Below the pieces are notes generated by a model, which had not been told where the DNA came from, did no database searches, and worked only from the letters and a program-made list of their open reading frames with translations. A program made the position numbers and the translations under genes. This document shows, piece by piece, positions 1 to 6,207 of a stretch of DNA of 6,207 nt. The DNA lies in assembly GCA_002401185.1 (NCBI GenBank), contig NVSH01000072.1:1-6207 (forward strand), in the 5' to 3' direction. Position 1 is the first letter of the stretch. Each line of letters opens with the position of its first letter. This DNA is from Gammaproteobacteria bacterium (GTDB taxonomy: Bacteria; Pseudomonadota; Gammaproteobacteria; SZUA-229).

Positions 1-1
1 G

Positions 2-508
2 CGTTTAATCAGTGAAGAAAAACGTAACAAAACCATCAGCCTGTTGTACAGCGCACCGGTCAGCATCAGTGAAATCATCATCGGAAAATATCTAGGTTTA
101 TTGTTTTTTCTTGTCATGCTTTTGCTAATGATAATGCTGATGCCACTTTCTTTGTTGATGGGAACAGAGCTTGATATGGCGAAAGTTTTTTCTGGTGCTT
201 TAGGTTTGTTTCTCACACTGGCAGCTTTCAGTTCAGCAGGCCTTTATCTGTCGTCGTTAACGGATAACCCAATGATTGCTGCGGTAAGTACCTTCGGTCT
301 TTTACTTTTATTATGGATGCTAAATGTCAACAGTGGTTCAGCAACGGATAACAGCAATGTGCTGGCATACTTGTCTTTGCATTCGCACTTCACCACCTTA
401 TTACGTGGCATCGTTAATACACGAGATATCGCATACTTTCTGTTATTTATCGCCGGCTTCATCACTCTTGCAATAAGACAATTAGAAACACAGCGCTTAC
501 AGTCATAA
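2..508 (+). CDS. ABC-2 type permease of a GldF-like ABC transporter, C-terminal part (5' end outside window)
   Basis: The reading frame is open from base 2, so this is the last 168 residues of a longer protein (family members are usually about 240 residues). The visible part begins RLISEEKRNKTISLLYSAPVS followed by a GKYLG motif. This is the cytoplasmic loop typical of ABC-2 permeases, where an E-(K/R)-x-x-x-T-x-x-L-L-x-x-P-V-S stretch precedes a membrane helix. Four hydrophobic segments follow, at about visible residues 33-54, 62-86, 91-108 and 143-160. A TTG at base 44 is not the start, because the conserved motif lies upstream of it. The stop TAA overlaps the ATG of the next gene by one base, which suggests translational coupling. 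The GldG-like neighbour identifies the subfamily; the ATPase partner should lie upstream. The protein would form the membrane channel or core of the transporter. Its substrate is unknown. Family call is firm, the exact role is inferred. Confidence 0.88.
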   Translation, partial: RLISEEKRNKTISLLYSAPVSISEIIIGKYLGLLFFLVMLLLMIMLMPLSLLMGTELDMAKVFSGALGLFLTLAAFSSAGLYLSSLTDNPMIAAVSTFGLLLLLWMLNVNSGSATDNSNVLAYLSLHSHFTTLLRGIVNTRDIAYFLLFIAGFITLAIRQLETQRLQS

Positions 509-1908
509 TGAAACTATCCGCTCAAACACGTTTTCAACTGACTCTGCAAAAATTTATATTTTTGTTTTTGTTTATGGCTAGTCTAGGTATGCTTGCGTGG
601 ATAAGTCATCATTACAGTTATCAGTTCGATCTAACAGCCAACCAGCGACATTCTTTATCGCCTAACAGTGTCGACTTACTCCAGGTACTGGATAAGCGCA
701 TCACTATAAATGCCTACACCACTGACGACGTTACTAAAAAAGCCGTCGATGAAATCATCCGTCGTTACCATCAAATAAAATCTGATTTTGATGTGCGTTA
801 TTTAAACCCGGATATCGACATCGAACAGGCACAGATAGACGGCATTGTCATGAATAAGCCTTTTGCTTTTGTCATTTATTACAACGGTCGCATGGAACAT
901 ATCGATTCACTAAGTGAGCAGGTGATAAGCAATGCGCTTTTACGTCTCAACCGACGAGACAATCAACAGGTCACTTTTATAACTGGCCATGGCGAACGTG
1001 AATTAACCGGCACCGACAACCGGTCGTATTCAAAATTTGAACACCAGCTCTCGGCAAAAGGTTTTAATCTACAAACCATCAACTTACTGGAAAACAAAAT
1101 ACCCGAACGAACAAAACTCCTGGTCATCGCCGCACCCGGCCATGCTTACCTTGAAGGTGAACTGAAAAAAATAAATCATTATATCGCACACGGTGGCAAT
1201 CTATTATGGTTGACTGATCCGGGTACAGATGGTCTGTACGGTTTAAAAAAACTTGCCTCCTCACTCGGTTTGCAGTTACAGGCAGGTGTCATCGTCGACA
1301 ATAATACTGACCTAAGAAATACGTTAAACATACAACATCCAGCCATTATCCCGGTCACTGAATATTTTCCACACATCATAACCAACACGCTCCGCTACAA
1401 TACGTTGTTTCCACTAGCGCGCGGCATAAGCCCATTAACCGATAAAAACACAGTGAACGACTGGAAGGCAGAAGCCTTGTTTAGCTCTTTTGGTAAAAGC
1501 TGGTCAGAAACCGATGGCATTAGCGAAGATATGGTCTTCAATGCAAGTTCAGGGGATATTGCCGGCCCTATCACCATCGCCGTCGCCTTACACCGCAACC
1601 GTGCTGCAACCGATTCTGCGTCTTCATCGCTACCAACATCACAACGCGTAGTGGTCATCGGTGACAGCGATTTTCTTTCCAATACCTACCTGGGCGCGAG
1701 TGCCAACCTAAACCTGGGTTTAAATATTTTTAACTGGCTGATCGGCGATGATGATTTTATTTCTGTTGATGTCAGGCCTTCTCCGGACACGCGACTTGAT
1801 TTAAACGATACGCAACTCATGATTATCGGTTTTGGGTTTTTTTTCGTTTTACCCATCCTGTTATTTATCAGCGGTTTCAGCATCTGGTATCGACGTAAAA
1901 ACAACTAA
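508..1908 (+). CDS. GldG-like auxiliary component of ABC transport system
   Basis: A 466-residue protein with a membrane helix at about residues 16-34, a large domain presumably in the periplasm, and a second helix at about 437-460 ending in the positive tail YRRKNN. Family signatures of the GldG / ABC_transp_aux group are visible: FDLTANQRHSLSPNSVDLL at 40-58, GHGERE at 160-165, a SFGKSWSET segment near 327-335, and VVVIGDSDFLSN at 381-392 followed by NIFNWLIGDDD. In Bacteroidetes GldF and GldG are associated with gliding motility; in proteobacteria the same pair occurs without gliding and its job is unknown. The ATG at 508 overlaps the stop of the permease gene and has no clear Shine-Dalgarno sequence, so translation is probably coupled. 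A run of eight T at 1837-1844 lies in the codons for the second helix (see findings). Family assignment is strong; function is inferred only as an accessory to the ABC permease. Confidence 0.88.
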   Translation: MKLSAQTRFQLTLQKFIFLFLFMASLGMLAWISHHYSYQFDLTANQRHSLSPNSVDLLQVLDKRITINAYTTDDVTKKAVDEIIRRYHQIKSDFDVRYLNPDIDIEQAQIDGIVMNKPFAFVIYYNGRMEHIDSLSEQVISNALLRLNRRDNQQVTFITGHGERELTGTDNRSYSKFEHQLSAKGFNLQTINLLENKIPERTKLLVIAAPGHAYLEGELKKINHYIAHGGNLLWLTDPGTDGLYGLKKLASSLGLQLQAGVIVDNNTDLRNTLNIQHPAIIPVTEYFPHIITNTLRYNTLFPLARGISPLTDKNTVNDWKAEALFSSFGKSWSETDGISEDMVFNASSGDIAGPITIAVALHRNRAATDSASSSLPTSQRVVVIGDSDFLSNTYLGASANLNLGLNIFNWLIGDDDFISVDVRPSPDTRLDLNDTQLMIIGFGFFFVLPILLFISGFSIWYRRKNN

Positions 1909-1936
1909 TTTCAATTATTCATTTTATCCTTACGTT

Positions 1937-2761
1937 ATGACTAAAAAAAATATTCTTAACCTTGCTCTGTTACTCATCGTCACCCTTCTTATTAGCATCA
2001 TTAATTTTAGTGAGAACGAAAATTATGAACTGGAACGATTATCAACGATAGATATAACGTCCATAAAAACCATAACCATCCAACATAACGGCAACACCAC
2101 AATCATCAATAAACCAGCTAACGCAGGCTGGGTCATACAACAACCCGTCAACATTGATGTGAATAAATTTCGTATTAATTCGATACTAAAAATCATTAAC
2201 GCACCTGTTCACAGCCGTTACTCACTACAAGATATTGATCTGGCATCGATAGGTCTCGAGAAGACAACTACCTCTATTTCACTGAACGAACATGTTATCG
2301 ATTTTGGCATCATTAACCCGATAACAAATCTACGCTACGTTAAATTCGAAAATAGAATCTACACTATCGAGGACGTCTATTACCCACTGTTAAACTCACA
2401 TTTCGGCACGTTAGTGTCCCTTAAATTATTGCCTACTAACAGTAGCATCAGCAAACTCATTCTCATTAATCAGACCATAGCCAGAGATGATAACAATTTA
2501 TGGCAAAGTAACATCACTATCACTGCTGACAATATTGTGAAAACCCTTGATCACTGGCAGACAATGCAGGCCTTTGGCGTACATGCCTACCTGGAACGAA
2601 AACAACTCGGTGAAGTTTTTATATACACTGACAATAAACAAAAACCGATTAGTTATGTTATTACCGATAGAAACCCGTGGCTCATCCTTGCCCGGCCCGA
2701 GATTGATCTTGAGTATCATCTGGACATCGAAGCTTATGATCTATTGATTACGCCTCGGTAA
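1937..2761 (+). CDS. DUF4340 domain protein, membrane-anchored
   Basis: A 274-residue protein starting MTKKNILNLALLLIVTLL: a short positive N-terminus followed by one helix at about residues 6-23, then a soluble region expected in the periplasm. The pattern fits DUF4340: after the anchor comes a short beta-rich stretch, then GWVIQQPVNIDVNKFRINSIL at about 64-84 (the W-x-x-x-x-P plus helix unit), then FGIINPITNLRYVKFENRIYTIED at about 123-146. A similar W...A-D...-L unit appears again near 200-235, suggesting a repeated fold. DUF4340 genes commonly follow gldG-like genes, so it is likely a third component of the same transporter. The frame is open back to 1823, inside the previous gene, but the ATG at 1937 is preferred because it puts the hydrophobic anchor at the N-terminus and avoids a long overlap. 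No good ribosome binding site is seen before it. The biochemical function is unknown. Confidence 0.8.
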   Translation: MTKKNILNLALLLIVTLLISIINFSENENYELERLSTIDITSIKTITIQHNGNTTIINKPANAGWVIQQPVNIDVNKFRINSILKIINAPVHSRYSLQDIDLASIGLEKTTTSISLNEHVIDFGIINPITNLRYVKFENRIYTIEDVYYPLLNSHFGTLVSLKLLPTNSSISKLILINQTIARDDNNLWQSNITITADNIVKTLDHWQTMQAFGVHAYLERKQLGEVFIYTDNKQKPISYVITDRNPWLILARPEIDLEYHLDIEAYDLLITPR

Positions 2762-2804
2762 CATTTTATCCAGCTTTTACCAAACTTCCCTCGCGTAATA
2801 ACTT

Positions 2805-2831
2805 TTGAGAAAACGTATTTATCGGTATAAT
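2805..2831 (+). promoter_or_regulatory. Predicted sigma70-type promoter for the DUF6524-like/mutM/purT genes
   Basis: A perfect -10 box TATAAT (2826-2831) is preceded by TTGAGA (2805-2810, five of six matches to TTGACA). The spacer is 15 bases, shorter than the ideal 17. Transcription would start near 2838-2840, about 25 bases before the ATG at 2864. It sits in the only longer gap between same-strand genes in the window (2762-2863), where I see no terminator hairpin. Predicted from sequence only. Confidence 0.55.
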
Positions 2832-2852
2832 ACAAACACTGCAACAACACAC

Positions 2853-2856
2853 AGGA
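2853..2856 (+). promoter_or_regulatory. Ribosome binding site of the DUF6524-like gene
   Basis: AGGA lies seven bases before the ATG at 2864. It is the clearest Shine-Dalgarno match in the window and supports this start over others in the region. Confidence 0.6.
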
Positions 2857-2863
2857 CACTGCA

Positions 2864-3292
2864 ATGGCATCAAATAAAGGTTTTGGCTGGAACGGCTTTC
2901 TACTTCGTTTTGTATTCGCCATCATTGTTGTGTTCGCAACCTATAACGCTGAAGGCGTTTCGTATTATCACTGGATATCGGAATCACTTCCTGAGTTCAG
3001 CGTAATAAAAGCATTCCTCGGTGTGATATTACTCATTGCATGGATTATTCTTATCCGTGCAACTTTAGGTTCACTTGGTGCAATAGGCATTTTACTCGCC
3101 GCGGCCTTTTTCGGTCTTGCCATATGGTTGATTATCGATGTGATAGGTTTGTCCACCGATAATTTTCGCATGATAAGTTACATCATCGAGATTATGCTGG
3201 CCAGCGTTTTAAGCATCGGCGTTTCATGGTCGCATGTACGTCGTCGCATCAGTGGGCAGGTGGATACCGACGAACTCGATAGAAACGGCTAA
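2864..3292 (+). CDS. Four-helix inner-membrane protein, DUF6524-like
   Basis: A 142-residue hydrophobic protein with predicted helices at about residues 12-28, 47-66, 69-93 and 103-123, and a hydrophilic tail, VRRRISGQVDTDELDRNG. The positive RRR cluster just after the last helix suggests that the C-terminus is cytoplasmic. The start MASNKGFGWNGFLLRFVFA, the ATYNAEGVSYYHW stretch, the IRATLGSLGAIG loop and the SWSHVRRRISGQVD end resemble what I recall of the DUF6524 family in proteobacteria, which has no known function. I make this match from memory of the pattern, so treat the family name as probable. It has its own promoter and a good ribosome site, and lies 31 bases before mutM, so the two are probably co-transcribed. 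No catalytic motif is visible. Confidence 0.75.
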   Translation: MASNKGFGWNGFLLRFVFAIIVVFATYNAEGVSYYHWISESLPEFSVIKAFLGVILLIAWIILIRATLGSLGAIGILLAAAFFGLAIWLIIDVIGLSTDNFRMISYIIEIMLASVLSIGVSWSHVRRRISGQVDTDELDRNG

Positions 3293-3323
3293 TAACAGAT
3301 GTAACTATCGTCAACCGAGCACT

Positions 3324-4139
3324 ATGCCAGAATTACCTGAAGTTGAAACCAGTCGTCGCGGCATCGAGCCGCACCTGCTCAACCAAAAAATAATAAACAT
3401 CACTATTCGCCAACACAAATTACGTTGGCCTATTCCCAACAACTTACCGCAACTTGCTACCGGAAAGACGATACGTGCAGTCTCTCGCCGCGCCAAATAT
3501 ATTTTTATTGAGCTCGACAATGGCACCATCATTATTCATTTGGGTATGTCTGGTAGCTTACGAATATGCACCCATAAAATACCCGCTGAAAAACATGACC
3601 ATATTGATATACAGGTTTCTAACAACAAAATATTACGCTTACGTGACCCACGTAAATTCGGATGCGTGTTATGGGCAAAAGATACGGTCAGCGAGCATAG
3701 ATTAATCAAACTTTTAGGTCCCGAACCACTAGGCGATACATTCACTGCACAATATCTATACGACAACGCAAAAAAAAGAACATGTTCTATCAAAGCCTTT
3801 ATCATGAACAGTCATATCGTCGTTGGTGTTGGTAACATCTACGCAAGCGAGGCGTTATTTAGAGCAGGCATAAACCCAAAACGTAAAGCGGGAAATATTT
3901 CACTCACTCGAATATATAAACTTGTCGATGCCATTAAAAAAACATTAACTGCCGCTATCAATGAAGGCGGCACCACGTTGCGTGATTTCACTGGTGCAGA
4001 GGGCAACCCTGGATACTTTTCCCAAAAACTACTGGTATACGGCAGAAAAGATGAAAGCTGTACACGATGCAAACAACCCATTAAACAATTCACACAGCAG
4101 GCTCGTTCAACTTTTTACTGCAGCAAATGCCAAAAATAG
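3324..4139 (+). CDS. mutM: Formamidopyrimidine-DNA glycosylase (Fpg/MutM)
   Basis: A bifunctional DNA glycosylase and AP lyase that removes 8-oxoguanine and other oxidised purines, the first step of base excision repair. The protein has 271 residues, close to the 269 of E. coli. It starts MPELPEVETSRRGIEPHL: after Met removal, Pro (residue 2) is the Schiff-base nucleophile and Glu3 the catalytic acid. Other key sites are Lys58 in SRRAKYIF, the HLGMSG loop at 72-77, DPRKFG at 108-113 (Arg and Phe that fill the gap in DNA), VGVGNIYASEALF in the helix-two-turn-helix region, and a C-terminal zinc finger with Cys246, Cys249, Cys266 and Cys269, including Arg261. The frame is open upstream to 3234, inside the previous gene, but the catalytic N-terminal Pro fixes the start at 3324. 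Only a weak GAG precedes the ATG, so translation may depend on the upstream gene. All expected catalytic residues are present. Confidence 0.98.
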   Translation: MPELPEVETSRRGIEPHLLNQKIINITIRQHKLRWPIPNNLPQLATGKTIRAVSRRAKYIFIELDNGTIIIHLGMSGSLRICTHKIPAEKHDHIDIQVSNNKILRLRDPRKFGCVLWAKDTVSEHRLIKLLGPEPLGDTFTAQYLYDNAKKRTCSIKAFIMNSHIVVGVGNIYASEALFRAGINPKRKAGNISLTRIYKLVDAIKKTLTAAINEGGTTLRDFTGAEGNPGYFSQKLLVYGRKDESCTRCKQPIKQFTQQARSTFYCSKCQK

Positions 4140-4175
4140 TTTTTTAATTCACCGTACCGAAGAGCAGAGATACAT

Positions 4176-5357
4176 ATGACAACGATAGGTACACCTTTAT
4201 CCAGCAGCGCAACAAAAGTTTTATTCTGTGGCGGTGGCGAACTCGGCAAAGAAGTTGTTATCGAGTTACAACGATACGGTGTCGAAGTCATCGTCGTTGA
4301 TCGATATGAGAACGCACCGGCAATGCAGGTTGCACATCGCTCTCATGTTATTTCTATGCTTGACGGTAAGGCTTTACGAGAAATCATCGAATCGGAAAAT
4401 CCCGATTATATCGTTCCCGAAATCGAAGCCATAGCTACCGATACATTGGTAGAACTCGAAGCAGAAGGCTTTACCGTTATACCTAGCGCACGGGCGGCAA
4501 AACTCACCATGAACCGTGAAGGGATACGCCGCCTCGCTGCCGAGCAACTCGGCATCACCACATCGCCGTACCAATTTGCCAGCACACGTGAAGAGTTTGA
4601 TGTCGCCATTGGCAAAGTAGGCATGCCTTGTGTCATTAAACCGATAATGAGCTCATCCGGAAAAGGTCAGAGTACAGTACAAACAAAAGCTGATATTGAT
4701 ACCGCCTGGAATTACGCACAACAAGGTGGTCGAACGGGTGCAGGTAAAGTTATTGTCGAAGGTTTTGTTGATTTTGATTATGAAATAACACAATTAACAG
4801 TACGCCATATTGATGGAACACTTTTTTGTGAACCCATCGGCCATGTACAGGTGGAAGGTGATTACCGACAATCATGGCAGCCCCAGCCCATGTCAGAAGC
4901 CGCTATAAAAAAATCACGCGACATCGCGTTGGCAATAACAGAAGCACTCGGCGGTCGCGGCATATTTGGTGTGGAGTTATTTATTAAGGATGATGAGGTT
5001 ATATTTAGCGAAGTGTCACCTCGGCCACACGACACGGGTATGGTCACGATGATCTCTCAGGATTTATCGCAATTTGAATTACATGCACGCGCCATTCTTG
5101 GTTTACCCATACCGAACATCCATTTTCACGGCCCAAGTGCCAGTAGCGTTATCCTGGTCAATGGCGATTCAAACCATGTTACTTTTAGTAATATACATGC
5201 GGCTATGCAAGCACCTGATACAAAAATTCGTCTATTCGGCAAGCCGGAAGTCAAAGGGCAGCGCCGTATGGGTGTGGCACTCGCACGAGCAGATAATATT
5301 GATACAGCTAAACAAAAAGCGATTAACGCAGCCGATTTAATCACAATAAAGTTATGA
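4176..5357 (+). CDS. purT: Formate-dependent phosphoribosylglycinamide formyltransferase (GAR transformylase 2)
   Basis: Makes formyl-GAR from GAR, formate and ATP in de novo purine synthesis, without the folate cofactor needed by PurN. It is an ATP-grasp enzyme of 393 residues (392 in E. coli), cytoplasmic. An N-terminal GAR-binding region carries GGGELGKE with Glu22-Leu23, then Glu82 in [13 protein letters not shown]-binding residues follow: Arg114, Lys155, the SSGKGQ loop at 160-165, Glu195 and Glu203. The metal ligands are Glu267 and Glu279, followed by [14 protein letters not shown] with Asp286. Near the C-terminus [18 protein letters not shown] supplies Lys356 and Arg363-Arg364 for GAR phosphate. 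All these positions match the E. coli enzyme, with a one-residue insertion before 356. An AGAG six bases before the ATG is a plausible ribosome site. The gene follows mutM by 36 bases without a terminator hairpin. Whether this genome also has purN cannot be seen here. Confidence 0.98.
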   Translation: MTTIGTPLSSSATKVLFCGGGELGKEVVIELQRYGVEVIVVDRYENAPAMQVAHRSHVISMLDGKALREIIESENPDYIVPEIEAIATDTLVELEAEGFTVIPSARAAKLTMNREGIRRLAAEQLGITTSPYQFASTREEFDVAIGKVGMPCVIKPIMSSSGKGQSTVQTKADIDTAWNYAQQGGRTGAGKVIVEGFVDFDYEITQLTVRHIDGTLFCEPIGHVQVEGDYRQSWQPQPMSEAAIKKSRDIALAITEALGGRGIFGVELFIKDDEVIFSEVSPRPHDTGMVTMISQDLSQFELHARAILGLPIPNIHFHGPSASSVILVNGDSNHVTFSNIHAAMQAPDTKIRLFGKPEVKGQRRMGVALARADNIDTAKQKAINAADLITIKL

Positions 5358-5391
5358 ACAAACCAACTTTAAACAGAGAATAAATTAACAC

Positions 5392-6006
5392 ATGAAAATC
5401 TTTATAAAATTAATGATCATAGGCATGTTGCTTCTAGGCACTCGCAGCTATTCAACAGAGATTACGCCCTTACTAGGTTTTCGTGCCGGCGGTGAACTTG
5501 TAGATAAAAATACCAATAAAAAACATACTGTGAACGAATCTGAATCATACGGTTTTATTGTTAGCTTTCCTTATGAATATAAAAAGACAATCGAAATATA
5601 CTACAGCCATCAGTCATCGAAATTAACTTCAGTCAATGTCGACTTGCCTTCAACAACAGGCATTGAAGACATACCATTAACCATCGATTATTTACACATC
5701 GGTGGAACAGCACCCATAGCCGATTACGACAAACTTAAAACATTCATTAGTGGCGGACTCGGCTTTACTTACTTAAGCCCAGACTTATCAGGTTTGCAAT
5801 CCGATTTACGCGCTTCATTTAGTATTGGCCTTGGCTTAAAATGGCCAATAACACAAAACCTTGCATTACGATTAGAGTCCCGAGCATTAGCAACACTGTT
5901 TAACAGTAACTCGGCTTTATTTTGTAATGGTGGCTGCTCATTAACGGTCAATGGTAGTTTGTTTATTCAGGCTGAAGTATTTGCTGGATTAGCCTTCAGT
6001 TTTTAA
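5392..6006 (+). CDS. Small outer-membrane beta-barrel protein, function unknown
   Basis: A 204-residue protein with a signal peptide: Lys-rich start (MKIFIK), hydrophobic core to about residue 16, and a likely cleavage after SYS at residue 21. The mature part begins TEITPLLGFRAGGEL, typical of a first transmembrane strand, and continues with alternating polar and hydrophobic stretches rich in Gly and aromatics (YGFIVSF, TIEIYYSHQSS, TFISGGLGFTYL, SFSIGLGLKW, LALRLESRALA). It ends in AGLAFSF; the final Phe is the usual signal for insertion by the BAM machinery. About eight strands are expected for this length. Two cysteines in FCNGGCS (residues 178 and 182) probably form a disulfide in the last surface loop. 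It resembles the general outer-membrane beta-barrel/OmpW-like class, but I cannot name a specific family. The start has only a weak AGAG 13 bases upstream. It lies 34 bases after purT, with no clear promoter or terminator between, so read-through from purT is possible. Confidence 0.85.
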   Translation: MKIFIKLMIIGMLLLGTRSYSTEITPLLGFRAGGELVDKNTNKKHTVNESESYGFIVSFPYEYKKTIEIYYSHQSSKLTSVNVDLPSTTGIEDIPLTIDYLHIGGTAPIADYDKLKTFISGGLGFTYLSPDLSGLQSDLRASFSIGLGLKWPITQNLALRLESRALATLFNSNSALFCNGGCSLTVNGSLFIQAEVFAGLAFSF

Positions 6007-6046
6007 TCGTTATTAACATGATAATTTGAGAGTCACCTGTCAATCG

Positions 6047-6097
6047 ATTCACACATAAAAAAAGCACTCTTTACGAGTGCTTTTTTTATGTGTGAAT
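6047..6097. terminator. Bidirectional intrinsic terminator between convergent genes
   Basis: A perfect 23-bp inverted repeat (6047-6069 and 6075-6097) around a five-base loop TTTAC. The core stem is GCACTC/GAGTGC, flanked by A7 on the left (6057-6063) and T7 on the right (6081-6087), so transcripts from either strand end in a U-tract after a hairpin. The outer part, ATTCACACAT/ATGTGTGAAT, extends the pairing. It lies 40 bases after the barrel gene stop and 11 bases past the stop of the minus-strand gene, as expected for a shared terminator. Confidence 0.93.
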
Positions 6098-6108
6098 AAC
6101 GGTTACTT

Positions 6109-6207
6109 TTAATAGGTATATACCAACGTTGTTGCTATTTCAGTATCCGTTTCATCCACACCCGCGGGTGTTTCAGACTTGTTTCTTATCGTGTAGGTAA
6201 ATTTCAA
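6109..6207 (-). CDS. C-terminal end of an outer-membrane protein, DUF481-like (5' part outside window)
   Basis: On the minus strand an open frame enters from the right edge and ends at TAA (6111-6109), giving 32 residues: LKFTYTIRNKSETPAGVDE followed by TDTEIATTLVYTY. Two amphipathic beta-strands joined by a polar turn (NKSETPAGVDETD), with a terminal aromatic residue, are typical of the end of a beta-barrel. The SYxIRNxSxxPAG...TDTxxxxxLVYxF pattern fits the DUF481 family (YdiY-like, sometimes called salt-induced outer-membrane proteins), as I remember it. The terminator 11 bases downstream supports a real gene end. Only the tail is visible, so length, start and completeness cannot be judged. 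The fragment is too short for certainty, and another barrel family is possible. Confidence 0.68.
   Translation of the reverse strand: MKFTYTIRNKSETPAGVDETDTEIATTLVYTY

Noticed and set aside
44..46. TTG as the start of the permease gene
   Set aside because: The same frame is open to the left edge and encodes a conserved ABC-2 permease motif before this codon.
1832..1936. Upstream extension of the DUF4340 reading frame beginning at a TTG
   Set aside because: It lies inside the GldG-like gene, would put about 35 unlike residues before a normal membrane anchor, and has no ribosome site. It is noted only as the open frame relevant to possible slippage.
3234..3323. Upstream extension of mutM into the DUF6524-like gene
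   Set aside because: Fpg needs Pro directly after the initiator Met as its nucleophile, so the start must be at 3324.
4140..4175. T-run just after the mutM stop as a terminator
   Set aside because: Six T are present but there is no GC-rich hairpin before them.
4862..5047. Minus-strand and other overlapping open frames inside purT, mutM and the GldG-like gene
   Set aside because: They overlap genes with clear conserved domains, show no recognisable motifs or ribosome sites, and look like shadows of the real coding frames.
5299..5391. Possible separate promoter for the barrel gene (TTGATA at 5299-5304)
   Set aside because: No acceptable -10 box is found at the right distance; the match is too weak to list.

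Overview
The window looks like AT-leaning chromosomal DNA from a Gram-negative bacterium, most likely a gammaproteobacterium. The evidence is a PurT and a MutM that match the Escherichia coli proteins residue for residue at the catalytic positions, an outer-membrane beta-barrel with a signal peptide and a C-terminal Phe, and an ordinary sigma70-like promoter. Genus cannot be read from the sequence. Nothing points to a phage, plasmid, transposon, CRISPR array or RNA gene.

Left part (1-2761): the end of an operon for a GldF/GldG-type ABC transport system. It holds the C-terminal part of an ABC-2 permease (cut by the window edge), a GldG-like auxiliary protein with a large periplasmic domain between two membrane anchors, and a DUF4340 protein with one N-terminal anchor. 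The first two genes overlap by one base (TAATG), and the third follows after 28 bases. The ATPase gene usually found upstream lies outside the window. The transported substrate is unknown.

Middle (2762-5357): a 102-base gap carries a good promoter (TTGAGA / TATAAT) and then three genes on the same strand: a four-helix membrane protein resembling the DUF6524 family, mutM (formamidopyrimidine-DNA glycosylase, base excision repair of oxidised purines) and purT (formate-dependent GAR transformylase, purine synthesis). Gaps are 31 and 36 bases with no visible terminator, so they are probably co-transcribed, although their functions are not obviously linked.

Right part (5358-6207): a small secreted beta-barrel outer-membrane protein gene, then a 23-bp perfect inverted repeat acting as a terminator, then the 3' end of an oppositely oriented gene whose last 32 residues look like the final beta-strands of a DUF481-type outer-membrane protein. 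The hairpin is A-rich on the left and T-rich on the right, so it can serve both convergent genes.

The least understood parts are the GldFG/DUF4340 module, the DUF6524-like protein and the small barrel. I see no clear new multi-gene system. The most curious sequence detail is a run of eight T at the end of the GldG-like gene, from which a frame change would read straight through into the DUF4340 protein.
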